In this document: piece after piece, positions 1 through 6,500 of the stretch
Numbering within the stretch: position 1 is the first letter of the stretch
Layout: each line of letters opens with the position of its first letter
Assembly: GCA_026388865.1 (NCBI GenBank)
Contig: JAPLIX010000321.1
Location: 1-9,046, forward strand
Source: Pseudomonadota bacterium
Lineage (GTDB): Bacteria > Desulfobacterota > WTBG01 > CAIYCZ01
Length of the DNA stretch: 9,046 nt
Direction of reading: 5' to 3'
The notes under the pieces: generated by a model
Databases searched by the model: none
Told to the model about the DNA's origin: nothing
Seen by the model: only the letters and a program-made list of their open reading frames with translations
Program-made: the position numbers and the translations under genes

Positions 1-1
1 G

Positions 2-124
2 TACCGGAGTGAAAACATTCTTCTGGAGAGCAAGTACAGCCTTGATCATTTGATAGAAACCATAAACGATATTTTTGTAGAGGGGTTTCTCAAAAACTTT
101 GCAACCCAGACAAAAATTGAGTAA
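2..124 (+). CDS. C-terminal fragment of a protein, possibly a TetR-type regulator (5' end outside window)
   Basis: An open frame enters from the left edge and runs 40 codons to TAA at 122-124. The visible tail is helical and amphipathic, with the stretch LDHLIETINDIFVEGFLKNF (about residues 14-33 of the fragment). This resembles the last helix of TetR/AcrR ligand-binding domains, but no DNA-binding part is in view, so the family is a guess. It is on the same strand as the ferredoxin gene and only 30 bp upstream of it. It could be a cotranscribed local regulator of the redox operon, or simply the preceding gene. Coding status is supported by the frame ending just before a good ribosome binding site. 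Confidence 0.45.
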   Translation, partial: YRSENILLESKYSLDHLIETINDIFVEGFLKNFATQTKIE

Positions 125-154
125 CAGCAAGCTTATATTTAAAGGAGACATAGC

Positions 155-325
155 ATGATACAAGTTGACAGGGAAAAATGTGTTGGCTGCGGAGGTTGTG
201 TTGACCTTTGTCCCCGGACAGCAATTCGCTTTGTGAAAGATCGGGCGTTCATTGATGTAGATCTGTGCCTTGAGTGTAAGACCTGCGTGCAGGTTTGTCC
301 CATGAAGGCACCCGATGAGCTGTAA
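155..325 (+). CDS. 2[4Fe-4S] ferredoxin, 56 aa
   Basis: A small bacterial-type ferredoxin that should carry low-potential electrons in the cytoplasm. Two classical cluster motifs are present: C9-x2-C12-x2-C15-x3-C19-P and C38-x2-C41-x2-C44-x3-C48-P. Each could hold one [4Fe-4S] cluster, with the last cysteine of each motif ligating the opposite cluster as in clostridial ferredoxins. The protein is about the length of clostridial 2[4Fe-4S] ferredoxins. The ATG at 155 is preceded by AAAGGAG (141-147) at good spacing. The gene is the first of a run of same-strand iron-sulfur genes, so it is probably the dedicated electron carrier or a loosely bound subunit of the complex encoded downstream. The exact partner is inferred. 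Confidence 0.93.
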   Translation: MIQVDREKCVGCGGCVDLCPRTAIRFVKDRAFIDVDLCLECKTCVQVCPMKAPDEL

Positions 326-397
326 GCAACTTGGGGAATAATAGCAAAACGCTTTCAGAAGGGATATATCCTTAATTACAAGGAAAGGAGATTACGT

Positions 398-679
398 TTG
401 GAATCAACTGCTAAGTTTACAAAAAGCATGGTAGAGTGCTCGCTGCTCGATAAGGAGTTGGGCCGGCCGTTTAAGCCGGGAGCCAGGAGAGAAGCGACCC
501 CCGAATGGGATAAAGACAAATGCGTACGGTGCGGGCTGTGTTATGTGTACTGCCCTGATGGCGCAATTTATAGAGCTGAAGACGGTTTTTTTGAGGCCGA
601 CACGGACAAATGCAAAGGATGCGGCATTTGTCACCGCGAATGCTGGTTTGGTGTCATCAGCATGGTGAAGGAGGATTAA
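398..679 (+). CDS. PorD-like 2[4Fe-4S] ferredoxin subunit (2-oxoacid:ferredoxin oxidoreductase delta type)
   Basis: A 93-aa protein with about 37 N-terminal residues before two [4Fe-4S] motifs: C42/C45/C48/C52 and C72/C75/C78/C82. The wording around the clusters (CGLCYVYCPDGAI, then DTDKCKGCGIC) is that of the delta subunit of pyruvate/2-oxoacid:ferredoxin oxidoreductases, which passes electrons from the TPP subunit to external ferredoxin. The second motif ends Cys-Trp instead of the usual Cys-Pro. The start is TTG at 398, supported by AGGAAAGGAG (381-390) about 7 bases upstream; no ATG lies at a sensible distance. The stop is 2 bases before the ATG of the PorB-like gene, so the two are translationally tied, matching the beta-delta partnership of this family. 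Alpha and gamma subunits are not in the window. Confidence 0.88.
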   Translation: MESTAKFTKSMVECSLLDKELGRPFKPGARREATPEWDKDKCVRCGLCYVYCPDGAIYRAEDGFFEADTDKCKGCGICHRECWFGVISMVKED

Positions 680-681
680 TA

Positions 682-1395
682 ATGGATAAGTTCAGTCTTT
701 TTGTCCCCAACTTTTTGCCCTTTAAGGAATATTTTGTCCCTGAAAAAAATATCGCCTGCTCTGGCTGTGGCCTGGCGCTCGCTATCAGACAGACCTATAA
801 GGCACTCGAAGCAGTGATAGAAAAGGCTGAGTGGGTGAAGGCCGGCGATGGGAAACTTTTTGCCAAGCTGTTTGATAAGTCCCCCATGGGCAACAGCGAG
901 CCGTCACTGCTGCGGATAAAAAAACCCGGCGGAGAACTGATCATCTGCTTTGACAATGAAGCAGGAGGCAGTCTTGAGGAGGCAGTAAAGAAAGCAATGC
1001 CTGCTATAGCGGTAGCCGAGGGGTTCCGCTATGTAGCCACCGCATGTCCCAGCTATCCCTTTGACCTGTATGAAAAGGTTAAAAAGGGCCTGGAGGCCGA
1101 GGGTAAGGCCTACATTCACATACTCTGCCCGTGCCCGGTTGCATGGCAGTTTGATCCGGAACTCACCGTGAAAATAGGCCGCTGGGCAGTTGAAAGCAGG
1201 ACCTTCCCGCTGTATGAAGTGGGCAGTGCCTCTGCCTATCACCTGACCGGTACCACCGCAAAGCCGCGACCCCTGGCGGATTACCTGAAACCGCAGTATC
1301 GCTTTGCCGAGATCTCTGAGCAGCAGATTGCAGATTTAACCACTACGGTAGAGAGTGACTATAAAAAACTAACCGACAAGATTCAACCAGAATAG
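682..1395 (+). CDS. Shortened PorB-like protein (2-oxoacid:ferredoxin oxidoreductase beta subunit family), TPP binding doubtful
   Basis: A 237-aa protein related to the TPP-binding beta subunit of 2-oxoacid:ferredoxin oxidoreductases, normally about 290-330 aa. Family marks are CSGCG at residues 26-30, IICFDNEA near 87-94, YVATACPSYP near 117-126, and a C-terminal part (IHILCPCP, then FDPELTVKIGRWAVE and FPLYEV) typical of PorB. Two blocks look missing: the roughly 40 residues between CSGCG and the GDG motif, and the MNTG-containing loop after DNEA. A GDG tripeptide at 55-57 could be a vestige of the TPP/Mg motif. Catalysis is therefore uncertain; a structural or electron-relay role is possible. 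The ATG at 682 sits 7 bases after AAGGAGG (668-674), which is a much better start than an in-frame ATG at 610 inside porD. No alpha subunit gene is nearby. Confidence 0.85.
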   Translation: MDKFSLFVPNFLPFKEYFVPEKNIACSGCGLALAIRQTYKALEAVIEKAEWVKAGDGKLFAKLFDKSPMGNSEPSLLRIKKPGGELIICFDNEAGGSLEEAVKKAMPAIAVAEGFRYVATACPSYPFDLYEKVKKGLEAEGKAYIHILCPCPVAWQFDPELTVKIGRWAVESRTFPLYEVGSASAYHLTGTTAKPRPLADYLKPQYRFAEISEQQIADLTTTVESDYKKLTDKIQPE

Positions 1396-1435
1396 CTCTA
1401 TAGAAAGACTATTTGCAGATACTACTTAATTCCTG

Positions 1436-1452
1436 AAAGGAGCGGGAAAATA
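1436..1452 (+). promoter_or_regulatory. Displaced ribosome binding site of the NuoE-like gene, with a possible ATA start
   Basis: AAAGGAG (1436-1442) is the only good Shine-Dalgarno before the NuoE-like gene. It lies 25 bases from the first ATG (1468), far beyond normal spacing. Exactly 7 bases after it is an in-frame ATA codon (1450-1452), followed by an open A-rich stretch into the ATG. Either translation starts at the rare codon ATA, adding six residues (M/I-TKTKK), or the ATG is used with an unusual leader. The sequence cannot decide between the two. Confidence 0.45.
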
Positions 1453-1467
1453 ACAAAAACAAAAAAA

Positions 1468-2172
1468 ATGGCGGCACAGAAAAGTGCTACCCCTTCACCG
1501 GGCGCGCAGGCAGTTGCTGCCGGTGAATGGGCGGGCAAGAGCCAGGCCATGTTTGAACGCATGCTTCAGGAAGTTCCTGACGCATTACGCGGGATCTTCC
1601 GGGAAAAGTTGATGCAGGTTCTGAAACAGAAAGCCAAAGGCGGCCCCGCCGCCGAGAGCCATGTGACAGAGATCGTCCATGAGATGGTCCCGGAGCCTTT
1701 CAAGAGTAATATTCTGAAAGCATTTACCACCATGGGTGATATTGACATGAAGGTGGTGGAGGAGATTATTAAGAACAATCCTGGCGGACAGGAAACAGTC
1801 ATCTCCATACTTCATGCCATCCAGGCCAAGTGCGGCTACTTGCCGCAGGAAGCGCTCATACTGGTGAGCCAGAAGAAAGACATATTCCTGAGCAACCTGT
1901 ATCGACTGGCCACCTCCTATACGGCCTTTCGTATAAAGCCGCTGAAAAAATATGCGGTTACCGTTTGTAATGGAACAGGATGTCATGTTAAAGCCGGCGG
2001 CCAGATCCTCAAGGAGCTGGAAAAGAAAGTGTCAGGAAATGGCTCACAGATAACCCTGGAGAAGGTTAGATGTCTTGGCTGCTGTGATATGTCTCCCGCA
2101 ATAATGATCAACGGTGAGCTGTATGGCGGTGCTCAGGCACAGGCCAGGATTGCAGAAATCTTACACGAATAG
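1468..2172 (+). CDS. nuoE: NuoE-like [2Fe-2S] thioredoxin-fold subunit with an N-terminal helical extension
   Basis: A 234-aa relative of the 24-kDa subunit of complex I and of soluble NAD-linked hydrogenases and formate dehydrogenases (about 160 aa). The family core starts near residue 90: a helical part with GGQETVISILHAIQAKCGYLP (107-126), then a thioredoxin-like ferredoxin domain with ligands C167-x4-C172 and C202-x3-C206 for one [2Fe-2S] cluster. Residues 1-85 are extra. They contain a short helical unit (FERMLQEVPDALRGIFREKL, then a VTEIVHEMV segment) that recalls the PCP_red domain found at the ends of some redox proteins; that match is by eye. The protein would partner the NuoF-like subunit encoded 15 bp downstream. 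The start is uncertain: the ribosome binding site is 25 bases upstream and better suits an ATA codon at 1450. Confidence 0.88.
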   Translation: MAAQKSATPSPGAQAVAAGEWAGKSQAMFERMLQEVPDALRGIFREKLMQVLKQKAKGGPAAESHVTEIVHEMVPEPFKSNILKAFTTMGDIDMKVVEEIIKNNPGGQETVISILHAIQAKCGYLPQEALILVSQKKDIFLSNLYRLATSYTAFRIKPLKKYAVTVCNGTGCHVKAGGQILKELEKKVSGNGSQITLEKVRCLGCCDMSPAIMINGELYGGAQAQARIAEILHE

Positions 2173-2187
2173 AGGAGAGCGAGACCT

Positions 2188-3900
2188 ATGAAAATAAATA
2201 GAGCCAGTGACCTTTCTAAAATAAAAAAACAGGGTTTGGAGTTGCTCTCTCCGGCCACGACACGCATCACCGTAGGATCAGCAACCTGTGGCTTGGCAAA
2301 GGGAGCGGGAAAGGTTCTGGAAGCACTGAAATATGAAGTAAAAAAACAGAAGATACAAGCTGAGGTGGTAGCGGTGGGATGCAACGGCCTCTGCTATGCC
2401 GAGCCGATTGTTGAGGTAATCCAGCCGGGCAAGCCGCGCATTACCTATGGACCGGTCGCCGTGGAAAGGGTCGGGGAATTGCTGAAAGCAATCAAAACAG
2501 GCAAGGTGGTGCAGGACCTGGCACTGGCGCGGCACGATGAAGAAGCCTACTGCCTGAATATCGCTCCGCTTAAATACGCAAAGGGGAAGGTTCCCGCAGC
2601 TCTGTCCGGCATCAAAGAATACCGGAAGCAGGATTTTTTCAAAAACCAGTTAAAGCTGGTGAGTAAAAATGCCGGCACCATCAGCCCGTCGCGCATTGAA
2701 GAATATATTGCCCTGGATGGCTATAAGGCTTTGGCAAAAGTGCTCACGGAGATGAAGCCGGAGGACGTGATCAAAGAAGTTACGGTTTCAAAGCTCCGGG
2801 GCCGGGGCGGCGCAGGGTTCCCGACAGGGCTGAAATGGCAGGCATGCCGCTCTGCAGCAGGGGATAAAAAATATATTGTGTGTAATGGCAGCGAAGGTGA
2901 CCCTGAGATCGGGATGCACCGGAGTTTTCTTGAATCCGACCCCCAGGCAATAATCGAAGGCATGGCCATAGCAGGCTACGCAGTTGGCGCAGAGGCGGGT
3001 TACATATACGTCAATGACCGCTATGTTGTCGCGCTGGAACGGCTGGAAGAGGCTATCAAGCAGGCAGAACAGACCGGTCTTCTGGGCAGCAATATTTTAG
3101 GAAGCGGATTTTCCTTCTCGCTTACGGTGAAGCGCGGCGGCGGCGCCTATGTGTGCGGCGAGGAAACCGCGCTGCTCAATGCGCTTGAAGGCCTGAGCGG
3201 AGAACCGCGGCCGCGGCCGCCGTACCCTGCACAGCAGGGTCTTTTCGGCAAGCCGACGGTAGTCAACAATATTGAGACTCTGGCAAATATTCCCCTCATT
3301 GCCCTGCATGGCGGAAAATGGTTTGCAAAGATCGGCACCGCATCCAGCACCGGAACCAAGATTGTAGCGCTCTCCGGCGCTGTGGCTCAGCCCGGCTGGG
3401 TAGAGGTGCCCCTGGGAACGTCGGTCAAAGCCATCATTGAAACCTTTGGCAAGGGAACCGGAACAGGAAAAAAAGTAAAAGCCTTTCAAACTGGCGGGCC
3501 GTCCGGAGGAGTGCTCCCCGCCTCTCTTCTCAACATTAAGCTTGATTATGATCAACTCACCAAGGCCGGGAGCCTGCTTGGCTCCGGGGGACTTCTGGTC
3601 ATGGATGAAGGCACGGACATGCTTGACATGGCGAAGTTTTTAACTGACTTTTTTGCAGAAGAGACCTGCGGCAAATGCAGCACCTGCCGGGAAGGCGTTA
3701 AACGGCTTCAGGAAATCATTGACAGCATTATGCAGGGATACGGCACCAAGGAGCACCTCAACCTGGTAAAACGCATGGCTGCTGCAATGTCAGACACTGC
3801 GGCATGTGCCTTGGGTAAAACAGCAGCCGTTCCTTTTCTTTCCGTACTCAAACATTTCCCCAAGGAAGTGGAAGGTAAGCTGCTCCGAAAGGGCGCTTAA
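2188..3900 (+). CDS. nuoF: NuoF-like NAD(P)H:acceptor oxidoreductase subunit (FMN, [4Fe-4S])
   Basis: This 570-aa protein is the likely NAD(P)H entry point. Domains in order: an N-terminal thioredoxin-like ferredoxin domain (about 25-100; C34, C65, C69), as in HydB/HndC-type proteins; the FMN- and NADH-binding Rossmann-like domain, with the Gly-rich LRGRGGAGFPTGLKW (203-217), NGSEGDPEIG (233-242) and GGGAYVCGEETALLNALEG (317-335); an SLBB region (about 385-450); and a C-terminal [4Fe-4S] domain with C494-x2-C497-x2-C500 and C540. Unlike many HydB proteins it has no C-terminal 2[4Fe-4S] ferredoxin domain. That function may be supplied by the separate small ferredoxins upstream. The ATG at 2188 follows GAGGAGAGCGAG (2172-2183). 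Preference for NADH over NADPH cannot be read from the sequence. Confidence 0.95.
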   Translation: MKINRASDLSKIKKQGLELLSPATTRITVGSATCGLAKGAGKVLEALKYEVKKQKIQAEVVAVGCNGLCYAEPIVEVIQPGKPRITYGPVAVERVGELLKAIKTGKVVQDLALARHDEEAYCLNIAPLKYAKGKVPAALSGIKEYRKQDFFKNQLKLVSKNAGTISPSRIEEYIALDGYKALAKVLTEMKPEDVIKEVTVSKLRGRGGAGFPTGLKWQACRSAAGDKKYIVCNGSEGDPEIGMHRSFLESDPQAIIEGMAIAGYAVGAEAGYIYVNDRYVVALERLEEAIKQAEQTGLLGSNILGSGFSFSLTVKRGGGAYVCGEETALLNALEGLSGEPRPRPPYPAQQGLFGKPTVVNNIETLANIPLIALHGGKWFAKIGTASSTGTKIVALSGAVAQPGWVEVPLGTSVKAIIETFGKGTGTGKKVKAFQTGGPSGGVLPASLLNIKLDYDQLTKAGSLLGSGGLLVMDEGTDMLDMAKFLTDFFAEETCGKCSTCREGVKRLQEIIDSIMQGYGTKEHLNLVKRMAAAMSDTAACALGKTAAVPFLSVLKHFPKEVEGKLLRKGA

Positions 3901-3957
3901 TTAACAGGACAGAACATACGCAACCGCTATTTTTTAATTATATAGGGGATGAAACCT

Positions 3958-4896
3958 ATGGCGACACTTAAAATTAATGGAAAAAAATTTACCGCACCCG
4001 ATGGTGCAACGATTCTTGAAGCGGCGCGCGAGCACGATATCAAGATTCCCACACTATGCTCAAACGAAGCCCTGAAGCCATACGGCGCCTGCCGCCTGTG
4101 CATTGTGGAAGTCACTAAAAACGGTAGGAGCACCATTGAAACATCATGCACCTACCCCGCCGAAGACGGTCTGGAAGTAAAGACTGAATCGCCGCGGGTA
4201 GCTGAAGGCAGAAAGCTGGTTATTGAGCTGTATCTTGCCCGCTGCCCCAATGTTAAGATCATCCGCCAGATGGCAGAGGAGTACGGGATTAAGGAAAGCG
4301 CCCCGCAGATGGGTAAAGACAATGACTACTGCATTCTCTGCGGACTCTGCGTGCGCGCCTGCAACGAAGTGGTCAAGGCCGGGGCCATACAGTTTGCCGG
4401 AAGCGGCATCAATAAAATTGTTGATTCGCCCTTTCATAAAACCGCCGAAGACTGTGTTGCCTGCGGCTCCTGCGCGTTTATCTGCCCCACCGGTATAATT
4501 AAAAAGAACGATCTGCCGTCCACATCGCAATGCACTCCCGAGGGCTGCACGCAAACCGGTGCGCAGCGGGAAATTTTAAACTGGCAGGTTGAGCATAAGC
4601 TGAAAGTGTGCACCAAGTGCGGCAACCCGTATGCTCCGGAGCCCCATCTGCAAAAAATCACCCGGCAATATAATTTCCTGCCGGAATTTTTCAACATCTG
4701 CGCTTCATGCCGCCAGTATCCGGTGGTTGACGAGGAAAAGTGTCTGGGCTGCGGCGGATGCATGGAAAACTGCCCCATTGGAGCGCTTGAGCTTGAAGAC
4801 AAGGGCGGTTATGACAAGAAAGCCCATGTCTTTACTGAGAACTGCACGGCCTGTCATACCTGTGAAGATTACTGCCCGATGAGAGCAATTAGCTAA
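3958..4896 (+). CDS. NuoG/HydA-N-terminus-like multi-cluster iron-sulfur protein ([2Fe-2S] plus four [4Fe-4S] motifs)
   Basis: A 312-aa electron-wiring protein. Residues 1-75 form a plant-type [2Fe-2S] domain (C34, C45, C48, C64), as at the N-terminus of NuoG and of NAD-linked formate dehydrogenase and hydrogenase subunits. Next come two [4Fe-4S] motifs (C125/128/131/135 and C166/169/172/176), a middle segment with paired cysteines C192/C197, C218/C221 and C248/C251 that could form a zinc ribbon or another metal site, and two further [4Fe-4S] motifs (C262/265/268/272 and C296/299/302/306). The His-Cys cluster of true NuoG is replaced by LYLARCPNVK (91-100). No H-cluster or molybdopterin domain follows, so this is not a hydrogenase or dehydrogenase by itself. 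Start choice: ATG 3958 is 8 bases after GGGGA (3945-3949), whereas an in-frame ATG at 3949 overlaps that site. Confidence 0.9.
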   Translation: MATLKINGKKFTAPDGATILEAAREHDIKIPTLCSNEALKPYGACRLCIVEVTKNGRSTIETSCTYPAEDGLEVKTESPRVAEGRKLVIELYLARCPNVKIIRQMAEEYGIKESAPQMGKDNDYCILCGLCVRACNEVVKAGAIQFAGSGINKIVDSPFHKTAEDCVACGSCAFICPTGIIKKNDLPSTSQCTPEGCTQTGAQREILNWQVEHKLKVCTKCGNPYAPEPHLQKITRQYNFLPEFFNICASCRQYPVVDEEKCLGCGGCMENCPIGALELEDKGGYDKKAHVFTENCTACHTCEDYCPMRAIS

Positions 4897-4928
4897 ACGG
4901 TATTTAATAGAGATAAGGAGGAGTCATA

Positions 4929-6218
4929 ATGGTTTATGATCTCGCAATAGTTGGAGCAGGCCCCGGCGGGCTGCACGCGGCCAAATGGGCCAACAAAAAG
5001 GGGCTGAAAGTCGCTGTCATAGAGAAGCGCAAGGATATTTCAAAAATAACCCGGTACTGCAGCGAACACATCATCCTTGATGAAGACTACAATGGCGATA
5101 CCATTAAGGTTGACACTGCGGCGGGAAAAATAATGTCAACCAGGAACGGCTGGGAAGTTAACTACGCCGGAGAATTCTGCCCGGTCACGGATAAATATTA
5201 TTACTCACCCAAGCAGAATGCGGTTCATTTTGCCTGGCCGGATGGACGGCCGTTTGCCTATAAATACGGCAAGGGAACGCTTCTGAAAGGCTTGCTTGAA
5301 GAGTGCCTTGCTTTAGGCGTTACCTATATTACGGAAACGACAGCCTATGACGTCACGGATAACCCGTCAGGCATTGAACTGAAATGCGTGAGCAAGGCAA
5401 AGAAATTTAAAATCCAGGCGAAGAAACTCGTTATAGCTGACGGAGCAAGTGCTCAATTAGCATTAAAATTAGGAAGAAATGAAGAGCGTGCCTATTTCGG
5501 CTTTGCCTTGGTCCTTGCGGTTTACATGTCAAATGTAGAAACCTATAAGCCATCTGACTGGAAAGGATGGTGGGGGCGCTGCTATGGGACAAACCTTGCG
5601 CCATTAATGGGTACCGGTCCTGAAGGCCATTTTGACCTGGCAGATATGATTATTCTTGGCAGCCCCAAAGAACCACCCGAAAAGACCTTTGAATTTTTTA
5701 CCCAAAAGGGACCCATGGCATTTATGTTTAAGAATGCCAAGATAGAAGCCAAGCACTGCTGCCTGACGAAAGCCTTTACCCCAATCAAAAACCCGGCCAA
5801 GGGAAACACCGTTATCATTGGTGACGCAGCCGCCTTTGTTGAAACCCAGGCACAGGGAGCTCTGAGCTGCGGCTTCAGAGCAGCCGACGCCCTCGCCAAA
5901 GAGCTTGATGGCAAGAACGGTTTTGATGAATACAATCAATGGTGGCTTAAGACGTTTGAATTTAACGATGCCGGAATGATGCGCGTGGTATCCGGATATG
6001 CATTAATTCCGACCTACACGGATGATGAAATTGATTATCTGTTCTCCCTCTGTGACGGCCATCTGCTGGAGGGCAGCTGGAGCCAGTACAAGTCACCCAA
6101 GATGATGTGGGACCTCATCCTCAAGGACCCGGATAAAATACAGCGGGAACGGCCCGAAGTCTGGGAAAAGATTAACGCCAAGGTCACAAGAACACTTTCT
6201 GATAGTATCAATAAGTAA
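4929..6218 (+). CDS. FAD-dependent oxidoreductase of the geranylgeranyl reductase / FixC family
   Basis: A 429-aa flavoprotein. The N-terminal Rossmann dinucleotide fold is clear: GAGPGG at 9-14, with acidic E32 ending the second strand (VAVIEKR). IADGASAQLALKLG (169-182) and VIIGDAAAF (295-303) are the second and third FAD motifs of the geranylgeranyl reductase/FixC group. Members reduce isoprenoid double bonds or pass electrons between ETF or ferredoxin and quinone; several geranylgeranyl reductases take electrons from ferredoxin. No Fe-S motif is in this chain, so the ferredoxins and NuoEFG-like subunits of the operon are plausible electron partners (inference). AAGGAGGAG (4915-4923) is 5 bases before the ATG, 32 bp after the preceding stop. 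A terminator follows, so this is the last gene of the operon. Its substrate is unknown. Confidence 0.9.
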   Translation: MVYDLAIVGAGPGGLHAAKWANKKGLKVAVIEKRKDISKITRYCSEHIILDEDYNGDTIKVDTAAGKIMSTRNGWEVNYAGEFCPVTDKYYYSPKQNAVHFAWPDGRPFAYKYGKGTLLKGLLEECLALGVTYITETTAYDVTDNPSGIELKCVSKAKKFKIQAKKLVIADGASAQLALKLGRNEERAYFGFALVLAVYMSNVETYKPSDWKGWWGRCYGTNLAPLMGTGPEGHFDLADMIILGSPKEPPEKTFEFFTQKGPMAFMFKNAKIEAKHCCLTKAFTPIKNPAKGNTVIIGDAAAFVETQAQGALSCGFRAADALAKELDGKNGFDEYNQWWLKTFEFNDAGMMRVVSGYALIPTYTDDEIDYLFSLCDGHLLEGSWSQYKSPKMMWDLILKDPDKIQRERPEVWEKINAKVTRTLSDSINK

Positions 6219-6243
6219 GACAGCTCATTTTAAAGGTTGATCC

Positions 6244-6278
6244 AAAGGGGTTGGTTTTAATAGAGCCACCCCTTTTTT
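6244..6278 (+). terminator. Rho-independent terminator closing the redox operon
   Basis: A G/C-rich hairpin pairs AAAGGGGTTGG (6244-6254) with CCACCCCTTTT (6266-6276), with one bulged T and an 11-base loop. A run of six T (6273-6278) follows directly. It lies 25 bases after the stop of the FAD gene on the + strand and separates the operon from the small membrane ORF that follows. Confidence 0.88.
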
Positions 6279-6285
6279 ATTTTAT

Positions 6286-6483
6286 ATGGGATTGCAAAGG
6301 TTTTTTATTATTGCAGGATTTGCTCTGTTTTTTATTGCCGTGCAACTGGTAACCCTTTATGGTTGCTACAACATCTTCCGCTCCTTTAAGAATAAGAAAA
6401 CCCGGATAGCAGCCCTTGCCTATATCCTGTTTTTAAATCTCTCCTACCTGTTTCTTTTTTACCGCTACCCGTTTTCGACCTGA
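6286..6483 (+). CDS. Small two-helix membrane protein, 65 aa; possibly a truncated remnant
   Basis: The frame encodes two hydrophobic segments, about residues 6-30 and 40-60, separated by a basic loop (FRSFKNKKTR, 31-40). This suggests a hairpin in the membrane with the loop in the cytoplasm. The layout (helix, short basic linker, helix, then an Arg and YP) resembles the N-terminal membrane part of YaeI-like membrane metallophosphoesterases, but the catalytic domain is absent, so this could be a leftover 5' piece. There is no recognisable ribosome binding site, and the ATG is only 7 bases after the T-run of the terminator, which weakens the case for expression. The next gene converges from 6501. 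Confidence 0.4.
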   Translation: MGLQRFFIIAGFALFFIAVQLVTLYGCYNIFRSFKNKKTRIAALAYILFLNLSYLFLFYRYPFST

Positions 6484-6500
6484 CTTAAAACGACCATTAA

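Noticed and set aside
362..371. Perfect 10-bp palindrome GGATATATCC upstream of the PorD-like gene, considered as an operator
   Set aside because: It is a short AT-rich palindrome with no second copy and no promoter that I can place. Chance is a sufficient explanation.
610..681. Upstream in-frame ATG at 610 extending the PorB-like gene by 24 residues
   Set aside because: It lies inside the porD-like frame without a ribosome binding site, and the extension does not look like PorB. ATG 682 has AAGGAGG at ideal spacing.
398..1395. A working pyruvate:ferredoxin oxidoreductase
   Set aside because: Alpha and gamma subunits are absent and the beta subunit lacks parts of the TPP domain, so the usual reaction cannot be claimed.
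3097..3555. Minus-strand open frame of 152 codons opposite the NuoF-like gene
   Set aside because: It is antisense to conserved NuoF motifs, with Cys/Arg-rich composition typical of a shadow frame and no ribosome binding site.
3949..3957. ATG at 3949 as the start of the NuoG-like gene
   Set aside because: It overlaps its own putative ribosome binding site. ATG 3958 has proper spacing and starts directly with the [2Fe-2S] domain (MATLKINGKKF).
4144..4554. Minus-strand open frame of 136 codons opposite the NuoG-like gene
   Set aside because: It is a shadow of a gene whose cysteine motifs are plainly in the + frame, and its product has no recognisable domain.
1468..6218. Class II benzoyl-CoA reductase (Bam) cluster
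   Set aside because: NuoE, NuoF and NuoG-like proteins recall BamG, BamH and BamI, but no BamB-F homologue is present in the window and the FAD and PorB-like genes do not fit.
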